From: Paraburkholderia silvatlantica
GTDB taxonomy: Bacteria > Pseudomonadota > Gammaproteobacteria > Burkholderiales > Burkholderiaceae
Direction of reading: 5' to 3'
Assembly: GCF_003096715.1 (NCBI RefSeq)
Contig: NZ_QEOL01000003.1
Location: forward strand, 310,001-374,000
Length of the DNA stretch: 64,000 bases
The position numbers and the translations under genes are program-made. Under the pieces are notes generated by a model. The model ran no database searches. It was not told where the DNA came from and worked only from the letters and a program-made list of their open reading frames with translations. Shown here in pieces: positions 1 to 8,745 of the stretch (the first letter of the stretch is position 1; every line of letters begins with the position of its first letter).

Positions 1-1
1 G

Positions 2-1069
2 ATGGGGCTCGCGTTCAGCGCGGGCATGCTGGGGCTCCTGCCCGGCGCGATGATCGGCGGACGCCTCGCGGACCGCATCGGACGCAAGCGCGTCCTGCTG
101 CTCTCGATGGTGGCGTTCGGCGTGTTCTCGATCTTCACTGCCCACGTGTGGAGCTTCGCCTCGCTGCTGGCGGCGCGCGTTTTGACCGGCATCGGCCTGG
201 GCGGCGCCATGCCGAACCTGATCGCGCTCTCGGCCGAAGCCGTGGCGCCGCGGCTGCGCAATACGGCGGTCAGCATCATGTATTGCGGCATGCCGCTCGG
301 CGGGGCGCTTGCGGCGTTGATCGGCGTGCTCAGTGCGGGCGATACCGGATGGCGGCATATCTTTTACGCCGGCGGCGTCGGTCCGCTCGTGGTCGCGCCG
401 CTGATTCTTGCTTGCCTGCCGGAATCCGCAGCCTATGAGGCCGCCGCGAGCCGCGCGCAGTCCACGCAGGGCGGCCCGCCGCCCACGTGGCGCGTGCTGT
501 TCGGCGAGGGCCGCGCCAGGGTGACCGCGCAGATCTGGATCAGCTTTTTCTGCACGCTCATCGTGCTGTACTTTCTGCTCAACTGGCTGCCCTCGCTGAT
601 CGTGAGCCGCGGCCTCACGCGCAGCCAGGCCGGTGTCACGCAGATCTTTTTCAACGTCGGCAGTGTGATCGGCGTGCTTGGCATCGGCGTGCTGATGGAT
701 CGCGTGAAGCCCGGACGTGTCGTCGCGGCTGTCTACGCGGCCATTGCGATTTCGCTCTTCATGCTCGCGGGCGCGGACAATCTGTTCTGGATCTGCGTTT
801 CGGTGCTGCTCGCGGGCATGGGCGTGGTGGGCGCACAGTCGATGCTGTACGCGCTTTCCGCCGCGAGTTACGCCACCGTCATGCGCGGCACCGGCGTGGG
901 CGCGGCTGTAGCGGTGGGCCGCGTGGGTTCGATCGTCGGTCCGCTCGCGGCCGGGCAATTGCTGGCGGGCGGCGCGAGCGCCACGACGGTGATTGGCGCG
1001 AGCGTGCCGGTCACGGTGGTGGCGGCGCTCGCGGCGCTGCTCGCGGTGCGGCGCGCGCGCACGTCCTGA
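2..1069 (+). CDS. MFS transporter, 5'-truncated by the window edge (aromatic acid:H+ symporter-like)
   Basis: Inner-membrane major facilitator carrier. 355 residues are visible; the family usually has 420-450, so about two N-terminal helices lie left of the window and the ATG at base 2 is probably internal. The signature loop between helices 2 and 3 is clear (GGRLADRIGRKR near residues 19-30), and long hydrophobic segments continue to the C terminus. It converges on vanB with a 22-base gap and faces the vanillate demethylase genes, which suggests uptake of vanillate or a related aromatic acid (VanK/PcaK type). The substrate is inferred from context; another MFS carrier lies on the far side of vanR. 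Confidence 0.8.
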   Translation: MGLAFSAGMLGLLPGAMIGGRLADRIGRKRVLLLSMVAFGVFSIFTAHVWSFASLLAARVLTGIGLGGAMPNLIALSAEAVAPRLRNTAVSIMYCGMPLGGALAALIGVLSAGDTGWRHIFYAGGVGPLVVAPLILACLPESAAYEAAASRAQSTQGGPPPTWRVLFGEGRARVTAQIWISFFCTLIVLYFLLNWLPSLIVSRGLTRSQAGVTQIFFNVGSVIGVLGIGVLMDRVKPGRVVAAVYAAIAISLFMLAGADNLFWICVSVLLAGMGVVGAQSMLYALSAASYATVMRGTGVGAAVAVGRVGSIVGPLAAGQLLAGGASATTVIGASVPVTVVAALAALLAVRRARTS

Positions 1070-1091
1070 CGCGCGGCGCCGCATCGAAGCA

Positions 1092-2048
1092 TCAGAGATC
1101 GAGCACGAGCATGGGCGTGCGCGAGCGCGAGCAGCACGGCAGCAGTTGGTCGTTTGCGGCGCGCTCCTCGTCGGTCAGATAGAGATCGCGATGGTCCGGC
1201 TCGCCCGATAGCACGCGCGTGAGGCAGGTGCCGCATACGCCTTGCTCGCATGAGACCGGTACTTCGACGCCGCCCGCACGCAGCGCTTCGACGATCGATG
1301 TCCCGGCCGGTACGTCGAACACGCGCTGGCAGCCCGCCAGCGTGACCTGGAAAGCGCCGTTGGCGTCGGCGTCGGTGCTTGCGGACGGCTGAGCTGCACC
1401 GAAGTACTCGCGATGCACGTTCTGCGCGGGCCACCCCGCGCTGGCCGCAGCGCCGAGCACGGCATCGATGAAGCCCGCGGGGCCGCATACGTACGCATGC
1501 TTGCCTTCGTGCGGCGCGCCGAGCACCCCTGCGAGGTCGATGCGGGCATCAGTCCCCTCGCTGTCGAAATAGAAGTGCGTGTGCTCCGCGAAACCGGCTT
1601 CGGCCAGGCGCTCGCGAAACGCGGCGCGTTGCGGGTCGCGGATGCAGTAGTGCAGCTCGAACGTGCGGCCTTGTTCGCGCAACTGCTCGGCCATGGCCAT
1701 GAGCGGCGTGATGCCGATGCCGCCCGCGAGCAGGATGGTTTGCGTGGCGCGCTCGTCGAGCGGGAAATGATTCTTCGGCGTACTGATTTCAAGGATCGTG
1801 CCGGCTTCGAGCGCGTGCATCGCAACGGAGCCGCCGCGCGAAGCCGCGTCGCGCAGCACGCCGATGCGGTAGGCGCCGGCTTCGGAGGGATGGCTGCAAA
1901 GCGAGTACTGGCGCACGAATCCGTCGACATGGACGTCGATATGGGCGCCCGCCTCGAACGCCGGGAGCGGCGCGTCGCCGGCGCTCGCCAGTTCGAAAAC
2001 GCAGATGTCGGTGGCAACGGGAATCTTGCGCAGAAGGGTGACTTTCAT
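1092..2048 (-). CDS. vanB: Vanillate O-demethylase reductase subunit (ferredoxin-type oxidoreductase)
   Basis: Electron-transfer partner of the Rieske oxygenase VanA: passes electrons from NAD(P)H through flavin to a plant-type 2Fe-2S cluster. The order is an FMN-binding barrel (RQYSLCS motif near residue 46), an NAD-binding domain (LLAGGIGITPLMAMAE), and a C-terminal ferredoxin domain with the cluster motif CEQGVCGTC and a last Cys about 30 residues later (LLPCCSR). This is the phthalate-dioxygenase-reductase/VanB arrangement. From the ATG at 2048 the protein is 318 residues, the usual VanB length; an in-frame TTG five codons upstream is a weaker alternative. It follows vanA on the same strand after 58 bases containing a perfect GC palindrome. 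Confidence 0.88.
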   Translation of the reverse strand: MKVTLLRKIPVATDICVFELASAGDAPLPAFEAGAHIDVHVDGFVRQYSLCSHPSEAGAYRIGVLRDAASRGGSVAMHALEAGTILEISTPKNHFPLDERATQTILLAGGIGITPLMAMAEQLREQGRTFELHYCIRDPQRAAFRERLAEAGFAEHTHFYFDSEGTDARIDLAGVLGAPHEGKHAYVCGPAGFIDAVLGAAASAGWPAQNVHREYFGAAQPSASTDADANGAFQVTLAGCQRVFDVPAGTSIVEALRAGGVEVPVSCEQGVCGTCLTRVLSGEPDHRDLYLTDEERAANDQLLPCCSRSRTPMLVLDL

Positions 2049-2074
2049 GATGCGTTGGGGCAAGGGAAGGAGAG

Positions 2075-2092
2075 CGGCCGCGCGCGCGGCCG
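2075..2092. repeat. 18-bp perfect GC palindrome between vanA and vanB
   Basis: CGGCCGCGCGCGCGGCCG lies between the vanA stop and the vanB start. In the vanAB mRNA it could fold into a short very stable hairpin that alters the oxygenase:reductase ratio or protects an mRNA end. There is no following T-run, so it is unlikely to be a full terminator. Confidence 0.4.
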
Positions 2093-2106
2093 TGGCTTCA
2101 GGTCGG

Positions 2107-3153
2107 TCAGGCAGCCGTGGCGGTTGCGCCGCGCTCGGCGGCGATCAGCCGGTCGAGCACGCGGCGCGACTGCACGCCGCCCGCATCGATGTTCAGGCTC
2201 AGAATGCGGCGTTCGGGCCACGTGAGCAGATTGCGCTGCTGCGATTCGAGCATGTCGAGATCTTCCGCGAAAATCTTGCCCTGGCCCGCGCGGATCGTTT
2301 CGGTGAGCGCCTGATCGTGCACGGCGAAGCTGCGCGCCATGCCCCAGAAGTACCAGATCGACGTTTCGGTCTCCGGAGTGATGAAATCGACGACGATGCT
2401 CGACGCCTTGTCGCGCGCATCGGCGTCGTATCCGCCCTTGCCCGCATGCGCCACGCCCACTTCGATCATCACGTGGCTGGGCGGCGAAAAGTGGCAGATT
2501 TGCCAGCGGTCGCAGGGCACGTTGTCGGCGAGGCCGTTGCCGCGCAGTGCCGCGGCCCAGAACGGCGGCGGCATGATGTTGTGCATGAAGCGGCTGGTCG
2601 TCACCACGTCGCCGTTGACCGTGGTCCTGGGCGGCGCTTCCTCGATCTCGGGCTGGCCGATGCTCGAGGCGTGCACGTAGGTTTCGTGCGTGAGGTCCAT
2701 GAGGTTGTCGACCATCAGGCGATAGTCGCACTGGATGTGATACAGGCCGCCGCCATAGGCCCACGCGGGATTGCCGGCCCATTCGAGGTGATGGATCGTT
2801 GCGGGGTCGGCCTGCGCCGCATCGCCGGGCCACACCCAGATGAAGCCATGGCGTTCGACCGCGGGATAGCTGCGCGCGGACGGAATGCCGCCCACGCGCT
2901 GGCACGGCATGCTCACGCATTTCCCGCTCGCGCCCACCGTAAGGCCGTGATAACCGCACACCAGGTGCCCCTCGCGCACGGTGCCGAGCGAAAGCGGCGC
3001 GCCGCGATGCGGACAGAAGTCTTCGAGCGCAGCGACGCCGCCATCGGCCGTGCGCCAGAACACCATGCGCTCGCCGCAGATTTGCCGGCCAAGCGGCTTG
3101 CCGTCGATTTCATCGGGGGTGCACGCGACATACCATGCATTCTTCAGGAACAT
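2107..3153 (-). CDS. vanA: Vanillate O-demethylase oxygenase subunit (Rieske non-heme iron oxygenase)
   Basis: Terminal oxygenase that removes the O-methyl group of vanillate (or a similar methoxybenzoate) to give protocatechuate. 348 residues, the usual VanA size. The N-terminal Rieske domain has its ligands at C47, H49, C66 and H69 (CPH and CGYH). The mononuclear iron site is in DLTHETYVH around residues 153-161. The N terminus MFLKNAWYVA is characteristic of VanA and related demethylases. A strong ribosome site, GGAGGAG, precedes the ATG. vanB follows and vanR lies 93 bases upstream on the same strand. Vanillate is the best-supported substrate, but related Rieske demethylases act on veratrate or dicamba-like compounds. 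Confidence 0.88.
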   Translation of the reverse strand: MFLKNAWYVACTPDEIDGKPLGRQICGERMVFWRTADGGVAALEDFCPHRGAPLSLGTVREGHLVCGYHGLTVGASGKCVSMPCQRVGGIPSARSYPAVERHGFIWVWPGDAAQADPATIHHLEWAGNPAWAYGGGLYHIQCDYRLMVDNLMDLTHETYVHASSIGQPEIEEAPPRTTVNGDVVTTSRFMHNIMPPPFWAAALRGNGLADNVPCDRWQICHFSPPSHVMIEVGVAHAGKGGYDADARDKASSIVVDFITPETETSIWYFWGMARSFAVHDQALTETIRAGQGKIFAEDLDMLESQQRNLLTWPERRILSLNIDAGGVQSRRVLDRLIAAERGATATAA

Positions 3154-3246
3154 ACATCTCCTCCAGGGCGCTTCGTTGCGCCTTCGTTCAGGGTGAGGGG
3201 CGGCACGCGTGCCGCCGTTCAGATCAAGCCGGGGCGCCGCGCATCG

Positions 3247-4017
3247 CTAACGCGGATTGCGGCGAATGAGGTTGCCGCCAATCAGCCTCGTCATCGCGCG
3301 CTGGTTGTCGAGCACGCGCTTGAGGTTCTGATGGGCGATATGCGAGTGCTCGCGCATCAGCGCTTCGGCACGCGCGCCTTCGCGGCTTTCGATCGCTTCG
3401 AGCACCGCGCGATGCTGGGCTTGCGCCACGATCAGCGTTTCGCGCGCACGCGGGTCGAGCGACTGCACGACCACGAATGCGCTTGCCGAGGCGAATGGCA
3501 GTGTCGCGACTTTTTCGATCTGCCGTGCAACCACTTCGCTATCCGAAGCAACGGCGAGCAGGCGGTGAAAACGGCCATTGGCTTCGACATAGCGCGAGAA
3601 GGTTTCCTCGCTCAGTTCGCCTACGAGCAGTTCGTCGATCTCATCGATGCAACCGTGCAGGTCGCGGAACATCGAATGGGTGATGCCGCGTTCGGCGGCA
3701 AGGCGTGCGGCCAGCCCTTCGAGCGTGCCGCGCAGTTCGATCGAGTCGCGTATTTCGTTTTCCGAAAACGAGCGCACGGCGTAGCCGCCGCTCGGAATCG
3801 GTTCGAGCAGTCCTTCTTCTTGCAGACGCATGAGTGCCGCGCGCACCGGCGTGCGCGACACGCCAAGGCGCTCGACCACGCCCAGTTCGGAAATGCGCTC
3901 GCCGGGCGCGAGTTCGCCGCCGAGTATCAGTTCTCGCAGCCCGAGCTGGGCTTTGACCGTCTGCGAAGCGGCGGAGCCGGCGCGCGTGCTGGTGGGGGTG
4001 TCGTCGATGCCGTTCAT
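3247..4017 (-). CDS. vanR: GntR-family (FCD) transcriptional regulator, VanR-like
   Basis: Probable vanillate-responsive repressor. An N-terminal winged helix-turn-helix (SELGVVERLGVSRTPVRAAL, then a wing with PSGGYAVR) is followed by an all-helical FCD ligand domain with metal-ligand-like His and Asp residues. Starting at the ATG at 4017 gives 256 residues, typical of the subfamily. The frame stays open for 34 more codons upstream, through an operator-like palindrome, so that longer start is unlikely; no strong ribosome site decides the matter. It is upstream of and codirectional with vanA and divergent from an MFS gene. TTGT-N2-ACAA sites lie in the divergent region. Confidence 0.82.
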   Translation of the reverse strand: MNGIDDTPTSTRAGSAASQTVKAQLGLRELILGGELAPGERISELGVVERLGVSRTPVRAALMRLQEEGLLEPIPSGGYAVRSFSENEIRDSIELRGTLEGLAARLAAERGITHSMFRDLHGCIDEIDELLVGELSEETFSRYVEANGRFHRLLAVASDSEVVARQIEKVATLPFASASAFVVVQSLDPRARETLIVAQAQHRAVLEAIESREGARAEALMREHSHIAHQNLKRVLDNQRAMTRLIGGNLIRRNPR

Positions 4018-4081
4018 GCGTATGGACGTGTCGGAAACGGGGGTGAATGGGGCGCAGGTGCAATCTGCAGGCAGCGTCGTG

Positions 4082-4102
4082 ATGTGTACAAATTGTATAC
4101 AG
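4082..4102. promoter_or_regulatory. Paired operator-like sites for VanR
   Basis: Two overlapping-style half palindromes, ATGTGTACAA (4082-4091) and TTGTATACAG (4093-4102), fit the TTGT-N2-ACAA pattern bound by many GntR/FCD regulators. They lie just upstream of the vanR start. Together with the copy at 4178-4187 they suggest autoregulation and control of the divergent transporter. Assignment rests on the match and position only. Confidence 0.5.
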
Positions 4103-4177
4103 ACATGTGACCAAATCAATCAAACCAACGCCAAAATCAGGGTAAACGTGGAAAAGTAAGCTGAAAGTAAAGATAAA

Positions 4178-4187
4178 TTGTGTACAA
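4178..4187. promoter_or_regulatory. Operator-like site TTGTGTACAA near the divergent MFS promoter
   Basis: A full TTGT-N2-ACAA palindrome about 115 bases before the MFS start and about 90 bases from the paired sites at 4082-4102. This is the arrangement expected for a GntR regulator controlling both directions. Confidence 0.5.
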
Positions 4188-4302
4188 CAAGGGTCTTTTT
4201 TGATTGACACCAACGGGCGAGGTTTCCTACGATCTGGCTCGAAGTTCGATAAACGAAGCAACGTTCGTAATGCGAACGAGCAGGATAATCAAGGAGACAA
4301 AC

Positions 4303-5580
4303 GTGACAAGGCATGGCCAGGCACACAATCCGCACGAACCACACGATCTGAAAAACGAACGCAGGACGCTCATCCTGCTCGCTATCGGCTTCGGTCTGGT
4401 CGGGCTCGATCGCTGGATGATCGCGCCGCTTTTTCCGCACATGATGAAAGACCTCAATCTGAGCTACCAGCAGCTCGGCCAGTTGATCGGCATACTCAGC
4501 ATCGCGTGGGGTCTGTTCTCCATTCTCATGGGCCGCCTGTCCGACAGCATCGGCCGGCGCAAGATCATGATCGCGGCGATGGTGATGTTCTCGCTGCTTT
4601 CGAGCTTCTCGGGCTTCGCTACCGGCTTCGCGAGCCTGCTGCTCATTCGGGCGCTCATGGGCGTCGCGGAGGGCGCATTCACGCCTGCGAGCGTGGCCTC
4701 GGTGGGCGAGGCTTCGCATCCCTCGCGCCGCGGGCGCAACCAGGGGCTGCAGCTCAGCATGTTCGCGCTGATGGGCCTCGGCCTCGCCCCGATCATCGCG
4801 ACGCAACTGCTGCGCGTCGTGCCGTCGTGGCACTGGGTGTTCGCGGTATCCGCCGTGCCGGGGCTCATCGTGGCGCTGCTGATCGCGACGATGTTGCACG
4901 ACGCGCCGCAAGTCAAGCCGGCGCCCGCGAGCGTTGCGCGCGCAACGAGCGGCCCGCGCTGGAGCGCGCTCTTCGGCAGCCGCAACGTCGTGCTCGCCAT
5001 GCTGGCCACGCTTTGCGCGATGGCTGGCATTTTCGTGATCGGCGCGATGGTGCCCAACTATCTCGTGGACTACCTGCACCTCGACACCTCGCAAATGGGT
5101 TTTGTCGTCTCGGCGATCGGCTTCGGCGGCTTTCTCGGCGAGTTCGGTCTTGCCAGTCTCTCCGACTTCGCGGGACGCCGGCTGACTTCGGTCGTTTCCT
5201 TCGCGGGCGCGGCGATTTCGCTCTATGGGTTCGCCCGTATCGGCGCGAACCCATGGATGCTTTTTGCCGTGCTGTTCGTTGTGTCGTTTTTCGCGCTTGG
5301 CATGCTGGGCGTTCTGACCGGGCCGATTGCGACGGAAGCGGCCCCGGCCGGTCTCGTCGCTTCGGCCATCGGCATGACCTCGGGCGCCGGCGAGATTTTC
5401 GGCGGCGGCATTGCGCCGGCCATTGCCGGATATATCGCGCAGCACGACGGCATTCAGTTCACGCTGCAGTTCGCGCTGGGCGGGCTGATCTGCGGTGTCT
5501 TCGTTTCGACGTTCCTGATCGAAACCGCACCGCGCGCGTTGGCGCGCCGCTCAATCCCCGCCGCACTGCAATCCGATTGA
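4303..5580 (+). CDS. MFS transporter, divergent from vanR
   Basis: Inner-membrane carrier of about 12 helices. The loop 2-3 signature is GRLSDSIGRRK, and hydrophobic segments run throughout. The start is taken as GTG at 4303, because AAGGAG sits 6 bases upstream; this gives 425 residues. An ATG at 4270 and a TTG at 4204 are in frame but lack a ribosome site and would add a polar extension. Gene order (vanR operator region, this gene, then a porin) points to uptake of a lignin-derived aromatic such as vanillate. The family also contains exporters and sugar-acid carriers, so the substrate is inferred. A strong terminator follows at 5587. Confidence 0.8.
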   Translation: MTRHGQAHNPHEPHDLKNERRTLILLAIGFGLVGLDRWMIAPLFPHMMKDLNLSYQQLGQLIGILSIAWGLFSILMGRLSDSIGRRKIMIAAMVMFSLLSSFSGFATGFASLLLIRALMGVAEGAFTPASVASVGEASHPSRRGRNQGLQLSMFALMGLGLAPIIATQLLRVVPSWHWVFAVSAVPGLIVALLIATMLHDAPQVKPAPASVARATSGPRWSALFGSRNVVLAMLATLCAMAGIFVIGAMVPNYLVDYLHLDTSQMGFVVSAIGFGGFLGEFGLASLSDFAGRRLTSVVSFAGAAISLYGFARIGANPWMLFAVLFVVSFFALGMLGVLTGPIATEAAPAGLVASAIGMTSGAGEIFGGGIAPAIAGYIAQHDGIQFTLQFALGGLICGVFVSTFLIETAPRALARRSIPAALQSD

Positions 5581-5586
5581 TGTTGC

Positions 5587-5616
5587 GGTAACGGCGCCGT
5601 GGCGCCGTTACCTTTT
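5587..5616 (+). terminator. Rho-independent terminator after the MFS gene
   Basis: A perfect 12-bp stem (GGTAACGGCGCC / GGCGCCGTTACC, 5587-5612) with a two-base centre is followed by TTTT. It lies 7 bases after the stop codon and should separate the MFS gene from the porin. Confidence 0.75.
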
Positions 5617-5703
5617 CCCGAAGTTCGGAGTCTATTTCAATTAATAAGGTATCCGTAAGAAAACGAATGCCGGAAAAGAGATCAAGGTAAAGGAGACGTC
5701 AAC

Positions 5704-6816
5704 ATGAAGAGCCTCGCACTGTGGTGCACGGCGGTTTCGGCCATGGTTTGCGCCCAGGCGCATGCGCAAGGCGGCCCGGCTGGCGACAGCGTGACGCTGT
5801 ACGGCATGGTCGACGCGGGCGTGTCCTACGTCAGCAACCAGGGTGGCCACTCGGTCGTGAAGTTCGACGACGGCATTTTCACGCCGAACCTGCTTGGTAT
5901 TCGCGGCCGCGAAGATCTGGGCGGCGGCCTGCACGCGGTATTCGACCTCGTCGATCAGTTCTCGATGGGTACCGGCGCCATCGTATCGGGACAAGGGATC
6001 TTCGGGCGCAACGCCTACATTGGCCTCGACAGCGACCGGTACGGCAGGCTGACGATGGGCAACCAGTACGACTTCATGACCGATTCGCTGTTTTTCGGCC
6101 ACGACGACGCGGCGATGGAAGTCGGTGGCCTTTACAACTTTCGCGCGGGGCCGTTCGCGAAGATCGCGATTCCGGGCAATCCGCCCTTTGCGCCGCAATT
6201 CGACTGGGACCGCATGGCCGGCGCCACGGTCGAGAACTCGGTGAAGTATCAGTCGCCGAAGTTTGGCGGATTCAGCTTCGGCGGCTTGTACGGCTTTGGC
6301 GGGATTCCGGGCGCATTCGGACGCGGCAACACCGTCAGCGCCGGCGCGAATTACACCCATGGTGCGTTCGGCATGGCGGCGGCGTATACGGAGGCGAAAT
6401 ACGTTGAGGATGGCGAACCCGATGTCGGCATTCGCAACTGGGGGGTGGGCGCGCACTACGACTTCGGCAAGGTCATGGCGACGCTGCTCGTGACGACCGT
6501 GCGCAACACCTACAACGGCGGCGCGATCGCTCAGGCCGAGGTGGGCGCGAACTGGCTGCTCGCGCCGGATTGGGCGATTGGCGCCGACTACATGTACATG
6601 AAGGGCAACGCGTACCTCGACAACAATCACGCTCATCAGATCACGGCTATCGTCGATCACTTCCTGTCCAAGCGTACCGTCGTCTACGCGGAGACCGTGT
6701 ATCAGCGTACCAATGCGGGGGCCCAGGCGCTGATCAGCGGCGTGCTCGATCCCGATGGCACGTCGAGCGGTCCCAATCAGTTCATCGCACGCGTGGGTGT
6801 GCAGACGCGCTTCTGA
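5704..6816 (+). CDS. Outer-membrane porin (Gram-negative general porin, Burkholderia type)
   Basis: Trimeric beta-barrel porin for small hydrophilic solutes. It has a signal peptide (cleavage near AHA-QGG, residues 20-21), then SVTLYGMVDAGVSYVSN, the standard first strand of this family, alternating strand/loop sequence, and a C-terminal strand ending in phenylalanine (RVGVQTRF) as required for BAM recognition. 370 residues is the normal length. A strong AAGGAG precedes the ATG by 8 bases. It follows the MFS gene but is separated from it by a terminator, so it has its own promoter. Its location suggests a role in entry of aromatic acids; general porin function is the secure statement. Confidence 0.9.
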   Translation: MKSLALWCTAVSAMVCAQAHAQGGPAGDSVTLYGMVDAGVSYVSNQGGHSVVKFDDGIFTPNLLGIRGREDLGGGLHAVFDLVDQFSMGTGAIVSGQGIFGRNAYIGLDSDRYGRLTMGNQYDFMTDSLFFGHDDAAMEVGGLYNFRAGPFAKIAIPGNPPFAPQFDWDRMAGATVENSVKYQSPKFGGFSFGGLYGFGGIPGAFGRGNTVSAGANYTHGAFGMAAAYTEAKYVEDGEPDVGIRNWGVGAHYDFGKVMATLLVTTVRNTYNGGAIAQAEVGANWLLAPDWAIGADYMYMKGNAYLDNNHAHQITAIVDHFLSKRTVVYAETVYQRTNAGAQALISGVLDPDGTSSGPNQFIARVGVQTRF

Positions 6817-7216
6817 ACTCAGGCGCTTGCAAGCGCCGTGCGTGAATCGACGTACCGGTTTCCGGTAATGCCACGCGGGGCGCCTTCCCGGCGCCCTCAG
6901 CCTGCCATCCGACGCCAGGCACAAGCATCAAATCGAGGCGCATTTTGTCCCCGGAAAAATATCGTCTATTTTTCCGGCGCTGAAATGACATGGTCTCTTC
7001 CCCGCTGGCGCGGCGCGCAGCGGGTCACATCGCTTTGCGTTCATAACCCTCTTGTCGACCCCGCTAATCGCCGTGCCGCACGCGTTTCTTTTTTTAATGT
7101 TAATTTAAACGCCATCCCCGATTGGCCATTTAAACGGCGATTTTCCCCATTTTTTGGTGAGACATTGCCGAACAATGGCTTTTATTATTCGCCACACACA
7201 AAACAGTCATCGAAAC
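6817..7216. other. Intergenic region with two hairpins and a spaced direct repeat
   Basis: No gene is supported here. A 7-bp GC hairpin, GGGCGCC-N5-GGCGCCC (6878-6896), may end the porin transcript although it has no T-run. A 10-bp perfect inverted repeat, CCGGAAAAAT-N7-ATTTTTCCGG, is at 6951-6977. ATTTAAACG occurs twice, 25 bases apart (7103-7111 and 7128-7136), in an AT-rich stretch that is probably the promoter of the next MFS gene. Confidence 0.5.
6951..6977. repeat. Perfect 10-bp inverted repeat (CCGGAAAAAT / ATTTTTCCGG)
   Basis: Inverted repeat with a 7-base spacer in the porin-MFS gap. The arms carry A- and T-tracts next to GC, so in either direction it can act as a hairpin with a partial U-run. 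It could be a bidirectional terminator or a protein-binding palindrome. Confidence 0.45.
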
Positions 7217-8452
7217 ATGAACGACCGTTCTCCCAATCTCGCGCCCGCGCCGCTCGCAGAGACGACGCTGCGCCAGTGGCTGTCCGTCTTTGCCGTGGCG
7301 ATCAGCGCCTTCGCGTTCGTGACGTCCGAGTTCCTGCCGGTCGGTTTGCTGACCGAGATTGCCCGCGATCTCGGCGTGACGGCGGGCACCGCTGGCCTCA
7401 TGGTGACCACGCCGGGTGTGATGGCCGCGTTCTTCGCGCCGGGCCTGATGATGTTTGCGGGACGCATGGACCGGCGGAAGGTCTTTCTGTTGCTCACGGC
7501 CATGCTGCTCGCATCGAATATCGTCTCCGCACTCTCGACTCATTTCGCGCTCATGCTGGTGGGCCGCGCGATGCTCGGCGCGGCGCTCGGCGGCTTCTGG
7601 ACGCTCGCGACTGCAGCGGCGGGGCGCCTCGTGCATACGAGCGACGCCGCGCGCGCCACGGCGATCATCCTGACCGGCGTGACCTGCGCGACGGTGATCG
7701 GCGTGCCGCTCGGCACGTTTATCGCCGGGCTCGCGTCGTGGCGCATGTCGTTTCTCGTGACGGGCGGCCTCGTCGCGCTCGCGCTGATTGCCCAGGCGTT
7801 GCTGGTGCCGTCGCTGCCTTCTGCTGCCGCGTTGCGTCTTGCCGATTTCGCCACGCTGCTGCGCCGCCCGCATGTGCGATTGAGCATGCTGATGGTGGCG
7901 CTCGTGTTCGGCGCGCATTTTTCAACGTACACGTTCATTTCACCGCTGCTTCAGCAGGACTTTTCGATGGGCGCGATCACGCTGCTGCTGCTCGCATTCG
8001 GCGTGATTGGCTTTTTCTCGAACGCGTTGACTTCGGCGTTCGTCGCCACGCGCTTGAAGTCGGCTGTGGCGACGATGACGGCGCTGCTGCTGTGCGCGCT
8101 CTCGGCAATGATTCTGCTCGACCACGCACGCATTGGCGAAATCGCGGCGATGCTGATGTGGGGCGTGGCGTTCGGCGCGATTCCGCTGTGCTTTTCCGTG
8201 TGGATTCAGCGCGGCACGGCCGATCAGGCCGAAGCGGGCTCGGCGATGTTCGTGAGCGTGATCCAGGTGGCGATTGCGCTTGGCTCGTCGGTAGGCGGCG
8301 CGATCGTGGATCGTGCTGGCATACGCGCGGACCTGATGCTCGGCTGCGTGCTCGCGGTGTCCGGACTGGTGACGTTGCAGCGGCTTGCGGCCATGGAGCG
8401 GCCGGCGCGTGTCGCCGCGCTCGACTGCGAATGCAGCCCGTCGCTCGACTGA
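7217..8452 (+). CDS. MFS transporter, DHA1 family (sugar/purine/drug efflux-like)
   Basis: Twelve-helix inner-membrane proton antiporter of the AraJ/NepI/SotB group. The first helix has the typical AFAFVTSEFLPVGLLTEIA sequence, followed by TPGVMAAFFAPGLM and the RMDRRKVFLL loop. The Arg-rich motif C region (VGRAMLGAALGGFW) and a long second half are complete. The start is uncertain: ATG at 7217 gives 411 residues, while in-frame ATG 7175 and TTG 7154 would add 14-21 polar residues; none has a good ribosome site. It stands alone, with no regulator beside it. Export of a sugar, nucleoside or drug is a family-level guess. Confidence 0.78.
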   Translation: MNDRSPNLAPAPLAETTLRQWLSVFAVAISAFAFVTSEFLPVGLLTEIARDLGVTAGTAGLMVTTPGVMAAFFAPGLMMFAGRMDRRKVFLLLTAMLLASNIVSALSTHFALMLVGRAMLGAALGGFWTLATAAAGRLVHTSDAARATAIILTGVTCATVIGVPLGTFIAGLASWRMSFLVTGGLVALALIAQALLVPSLPSAAALRLADFATLLRRPHVRLSMLMVALVFGAHFSTYTFISPLLQQDFSMGAITLLLLAFGVIGFFSNALTSAFVATRLKSAVATMTALLLCALSAMILLDHARIGEIAAMLMWGVAFGAIPLCFSVWIQRGTADQAEAGSAMFVSVIQVAIALGSSVGGAIVDRAGIRADLMLGCVLAVSGLVTLQRLAAMERPARVAALDCECSPSLD

Positions 8453-8745
8453 AACGTGAGCGTAGCAAGGCGGCGAGCCATCGAGTTTGCCGCACCGTGA
8501 GGTGCGAAACGCGTACGCGCGTTCCGGGTCTGCGCAAAGAGACCTGATGGCATTGCACCACATTAGCGTATCCCCGCGCTAACGTTTGCGAACGGGAATG
8601 AAAGTTCGTCCGCAGACGCCCGGCGATTCTCGCGTGCCCGGCTCACGCGTCCCCCCTCAAGTGACGCCCGGTTTCGGCCGATATGCAATGTGGCTCTCCT
8701 GCGTTGCGCAGGGGCCGCCACTCCCGAACTGAAAGCGAGCGTTAC

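Noticed and set aside
2075-2092. GC palindrome between vanA and vanB as a terminator
   Set aside because: No T-run follows, and vanB would be cut off from its partner.
2005-4110. 701-codon plus-strand frame over the van genes
   Set aside because: Antisense to vanA, vanB and vanR, no recognisable domain.
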